A DNA stretch of 64,000 bases from JABWBJ01 sp035646395 (GTDB lineage: Bacteria > Gemmatimonadota > Gemmatimonadetes > Gemmatimonadales > Gemmatimonadaceae): positions 1-64,000 of the forward strand of contig DASRPK010000165.1 in the NCBI GenBank assembly GCA_035646395.1. Reading direction: 5' to 3'. A program made the position numbers and the translations under genes. How positions within the stretch are numbered: position 1 is the first letter of the stretch; every line of letters starts with the position of its first letter. A model generated the notes under the pieces. The model made no database searches. It saw only the letters and a list, made by a program, of their open reading frames with translations, and was not told where the DNA came from. Shown one piece after another: positions 62,391 to 64,000 of the stretch.

Positions 62391-62575
62391 TCGAGAAAAG
62401 CCTTTAACACAGAGAACGCAGAGAACGCAAAGAAGCCGAAAGCAGCTACCCATTATTCACCTTTGCAATAAAGGTCAGACACCAGCTTCGCTGGGGTCTG
62501 ACCTTCAACGTCCGAATAAATTGTTCTTGTCAGTTCTCCGCGACCTCTGCGTTCTCTGCGTTTCAGTCTTTTTAC
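62391..62575. repeat. Composite inverted element: AGAGAACGC arms around a 16-bp palindrome
   Basis: Left arm (about 62406-62434) is tandem CAGAGAACG units and the right arm (about 62545-62563) is their reverse complement. Between them lies AAGGTCAGACACCAGC (62471-62486) with GCTGGGGTCTGACCTT (62490-62505), a 16-bp near-perfect palindrome with loop TTC. It has the same composite architecture as 3040-3171. The element lies between the serine hydrolase and doxX genes and would fold very stably in RNA. Confidence 0.75.
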
Positions 62576-62587
62576 GAACTCGTCAGG

Positions 62588-63424
62588 TCACGCCGGAGGC
62601 ATAGCAGATGCGCCTGCGGAAGGACACTGCAACAGTTTGCCGTTGCGACCGAGGATGGCCAGCGCCATGGGAGCGGCGTAACTCCCGGCCCGTTCCACAA
62701 ACTCCCAGATCGGTGCGCCGGCGGTTACGAAGAGGAACTCGGTGGCGAGTTTCCACGCCGCGACAAAGACCAGGAGTCCGAACGCGGGTCGAACAGCCAC
62801 GGCGGCAGCCAGCGCGATCTCGAACCACCCAACGATGGCCGTCGTCGAAGCGGGCAGGCCGATGCTTGCGTAGTGAGTGGTCAGAAGCGCCGTGTCGGCG
62901 ATGCCGAGCGCGCCGTGACCGGCAAGGAGGATCACCGTCGTCCACTGGAGCGCCTGACGAGCGCCCTCGAGCCACGTCGATTCGTCCGACGGCCCCTCGA
63001 GGCGTCCAATCAGTCCGCTGAAGGTCCTCGGCATCATCGTGAGCAGGAGCAGCGAAAACGGTACGCCGTAATTGCCGGCTCTTTCCAGCGTTTCGAAGAC
63101 CGATTCGCCAGACAGGGGACGCAGGAGTGCTGTCCAGAGGGCCCAAACGGCCATGTAGACCAACGGTAACGCCCGCGGCGCGAAGAGTACTGCCATCCCC
63201 GCCATGACGTCCACCGCCCCGACGACCGGCATCAGCCGGTACGCCCAGGTCTCAGGAATTCCCACGACATCGAAGTAGGGTACCCACGCCGCTTTCGTGA
63301 TGAACCCGAACGCGCCGTGTCCGATAAAGCACAACGCAGCGCCTAACCGGAGAACCCAGTAGGCGCCAACGGGTCCGGACGTGGCCGAAACCGAATCGAA
63401 TGAAATCGCTCGTGTTTGCTGCAT
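62588..63424 (-). CDS. DoxX-like membrane protein
   Basis: A 278-aa protein with about eight hydrophobic segments including LRLGAALCFIGHGAFGF, LMPVVGAVDVMAGMAVLF and PIWEFVERAGSYAAPMALAIL. The pattern fits the DoxX/DUF6790-like family of small integral proteins, of unclear function. The ATG at 63424 is preceded by AGGA with 4 nt spacing. Confidence 0.75.
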   Translation of the reverse strand: MQQTRAISFDSVSATSGPVGAYWVLRLGAALCFIGHGAFGFITKAAWVPYFDVVGIPETWAYRLMPVVGAVDVMAGMAVLFAPRALPLVYMAVWALWTALLRPLSGESVFETLERAGNYGVPFSLLLLTMMPRTFSGLIGRLEGPSDESTWLEGARQALQWTTVILLAGHGALGIADTALLTTHYASIGLPASTTAIVGWFEIALAAAVAVRPAFGLLVFVAAWKLATEFLFVTAGAPIWEFVERAGSYAAPMALAILGRNGKLLQCPSAGASAMPPA

Positions 63425-63552
63425 GACGTCCTGAAATCGACACACGCAGGGTGGCCGGACGTCGCGGTCGGCTCAATCACGTGCGTGATCAGCGGTCTCA
63501 GGATGTTGCCGGCGGTGAGCCAACGTCGAGCGCACGTCTGCCGCCATCAGGG

Positions 63553-64000
63553 TCAACCGGCCTGCTGGTCTCCGCGGCGCAGGAGTTGGACGACGTCCCG
63601 CGCCTTGCGCCGGCTGATGGGCAACCGGATACCACCCGTCAGCTCGACCTCCAGCCCGCCCGCCTTCCCGCGCTTCACGGCACGGACGTGGTCCAGGTTG
63701 ATGCCTGCTGAACGGTGGATGCGAACAAACGTGCCGCTGCCTAACCGTTCCAGAATCTGGGACATCGATTCGCGCAGGACGTGTTTGCGGCCTGCGGCGT
63801 GGACCACGACGTAGGCGCCGTCGGCCTCGACCCAACTCACGTCACTCACGTCGACGGCGGCCCCGCCCTGCCGTCCGCCAAGCAGGATGCGTTCGGAGCC
63901 GGGCTCGCCCAGGGTACGACGGATGCGGTCGAGTGCGGCCTTGAATCGCGCCTGTGTGACCGGCTTGACGAGGTAATCGCTCGCGGCGACGTCGAACGCG
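63553..64000 (-). CDS. LytTR-type response regulator, N-terminus outside window
   Basis: The minus-strand frame is open from the edge at 64000 to 63553 (149 codons). It contains AFDVAASDYLVKPVTQARFKAALDRIRRTL, the end of a receiver domain with the conserved DYLVKP, followed by a LytTR DNA-binding domain: VSWVEADGAYVVVHAAGRKHVLRESMSQILERLGSGTFVRIHRSAGINLDHVRAV. It is an AlgR/LytT-like transcription factor. The phosphoacceptor Asp and the N-terminal part lie outside the window. A histidine kinase gene may be further out. Confidence 0.92.
   Translation of the reverse strand, partial: AFDVAASDYLVKPVTQARFKAALDRIRRTLGEPGSERILLGGRQGGAAVDVSDVSWVEADGAYVVVHAAGRKHVLRESMSQILERLGSGTFVRIHRSAGINLDHVRAVKRGKAGGLEVELTGGIRLPISRRKARDVVQLLRRGDQQAG

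Noticed and set aside
1..64000. GCCTRACG as a strand-polar Chi or KOPS signal
   Set aside because: GCCTAACG copies are nearly balanced between strands, while such signals are strongly skewed.

Overview
The window looks like a chromosomal segment of a GC-rich, diderm, non-sporulating bacterium. I infer Gemmatimonadota with moderate confidence, from the protein style, the lipoprotein and TonB-receptor content, and a double-membrane gene set (LpxH, TamA/TamB, lipoproteins, murein-tripeptide recycling). No phage, integrase, transposase, CRISPR array or rRNA is visible. Most genes are housekeeping and most of the first 18 kb is read from the minus strand.

Layout. 1-1.9 kb: a partial YbgC-type thioesterase, lpxH and a DUF5683-like protein. 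1.9-3.0 kb: a selenium module, tRNA-Sec (selC) lying 10 nt after selD; SelD itself has an in-frame UGA at the active-site position and is therefore probably a selenoprotein. 3.2-8.8 kb (minus): secD-secF-tatD-fhs-ridA. 9-16 kb (minus): the classical rimP-nusA-ylxQ-infB-rbfA-truB-ribF translation operon with a strong hairpin terminator in its leader. 16.3-18.4 kb: pgeF and a murA whose catalytic Cys is replaced by Asp. 18.6-25 kb: a coiled-coil membrane protein with a zinc phospholipase C-like protein, an orphan histidine kinase, an Ig-like lipoprotein, an FAD amine oxidase/UGM-like enzyme and a DUF892 protein. 25.8-31 kb: three tightly coupled genes, GH2, glycosyltransferase and a GH1-RmlD fusion. 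31-35.5 kb: a Sel1-repeat lipoprotein coupled to two ABC ATPase/permease pairs. 35.6-43.4 kb (minus): tamA-tamB-brkB. 43.6-47.7 kb: YceI, an ATP-dependent DNA ligase converging on a LigD-type polymerase, an unrecognised conserved-looking gene and DinB. 47.7-53.5 kb: a TonB-dependent receptor with a Spy/CpxP-like tail, a small membrane protein and a PQQ-type sugar dehydrogenase lipoprotein. 53.7-57.9 kb (minus): a peptidoglycan-recycling operon (M15 carboxypeptidase, MpaA, an SpmA-SpmB fusion, Mpl). 58-64 kb: a DUF3943 protein, AlkB, a nucleotide kinase-like protein, a class C serine hydrolase, DoxX and the C-terminal part of a LytTR response regulator.

Two genome-scale signals are not explained by the genes. 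First, the octamer GCCTRACG (GCCTAACG or GCCTGACG, either strand) occurs about 60 times by hand count, many-fold above chance, inside and outside genes, and dictates unusual codon choice such as TTA for Leu before Gly. Second, many gene junctions carry short tandem repeats of 7-9 bp, whose unit differs from junction to junction; at several junctions they form two inverted arms around a central hairpin or spacer.

How the genes work together: the minus-strand blocks encode translation initiation and ribosome maturation, protein export (SecDF, TamAB), envelope building and recycling (MurA, Mpl, MpaA, LpxH), one-carbon metabolism (Fhs) and selenium use. The accessory centre (22-35 kb) holds carbohydrate/exopolysaccharide and export functions.
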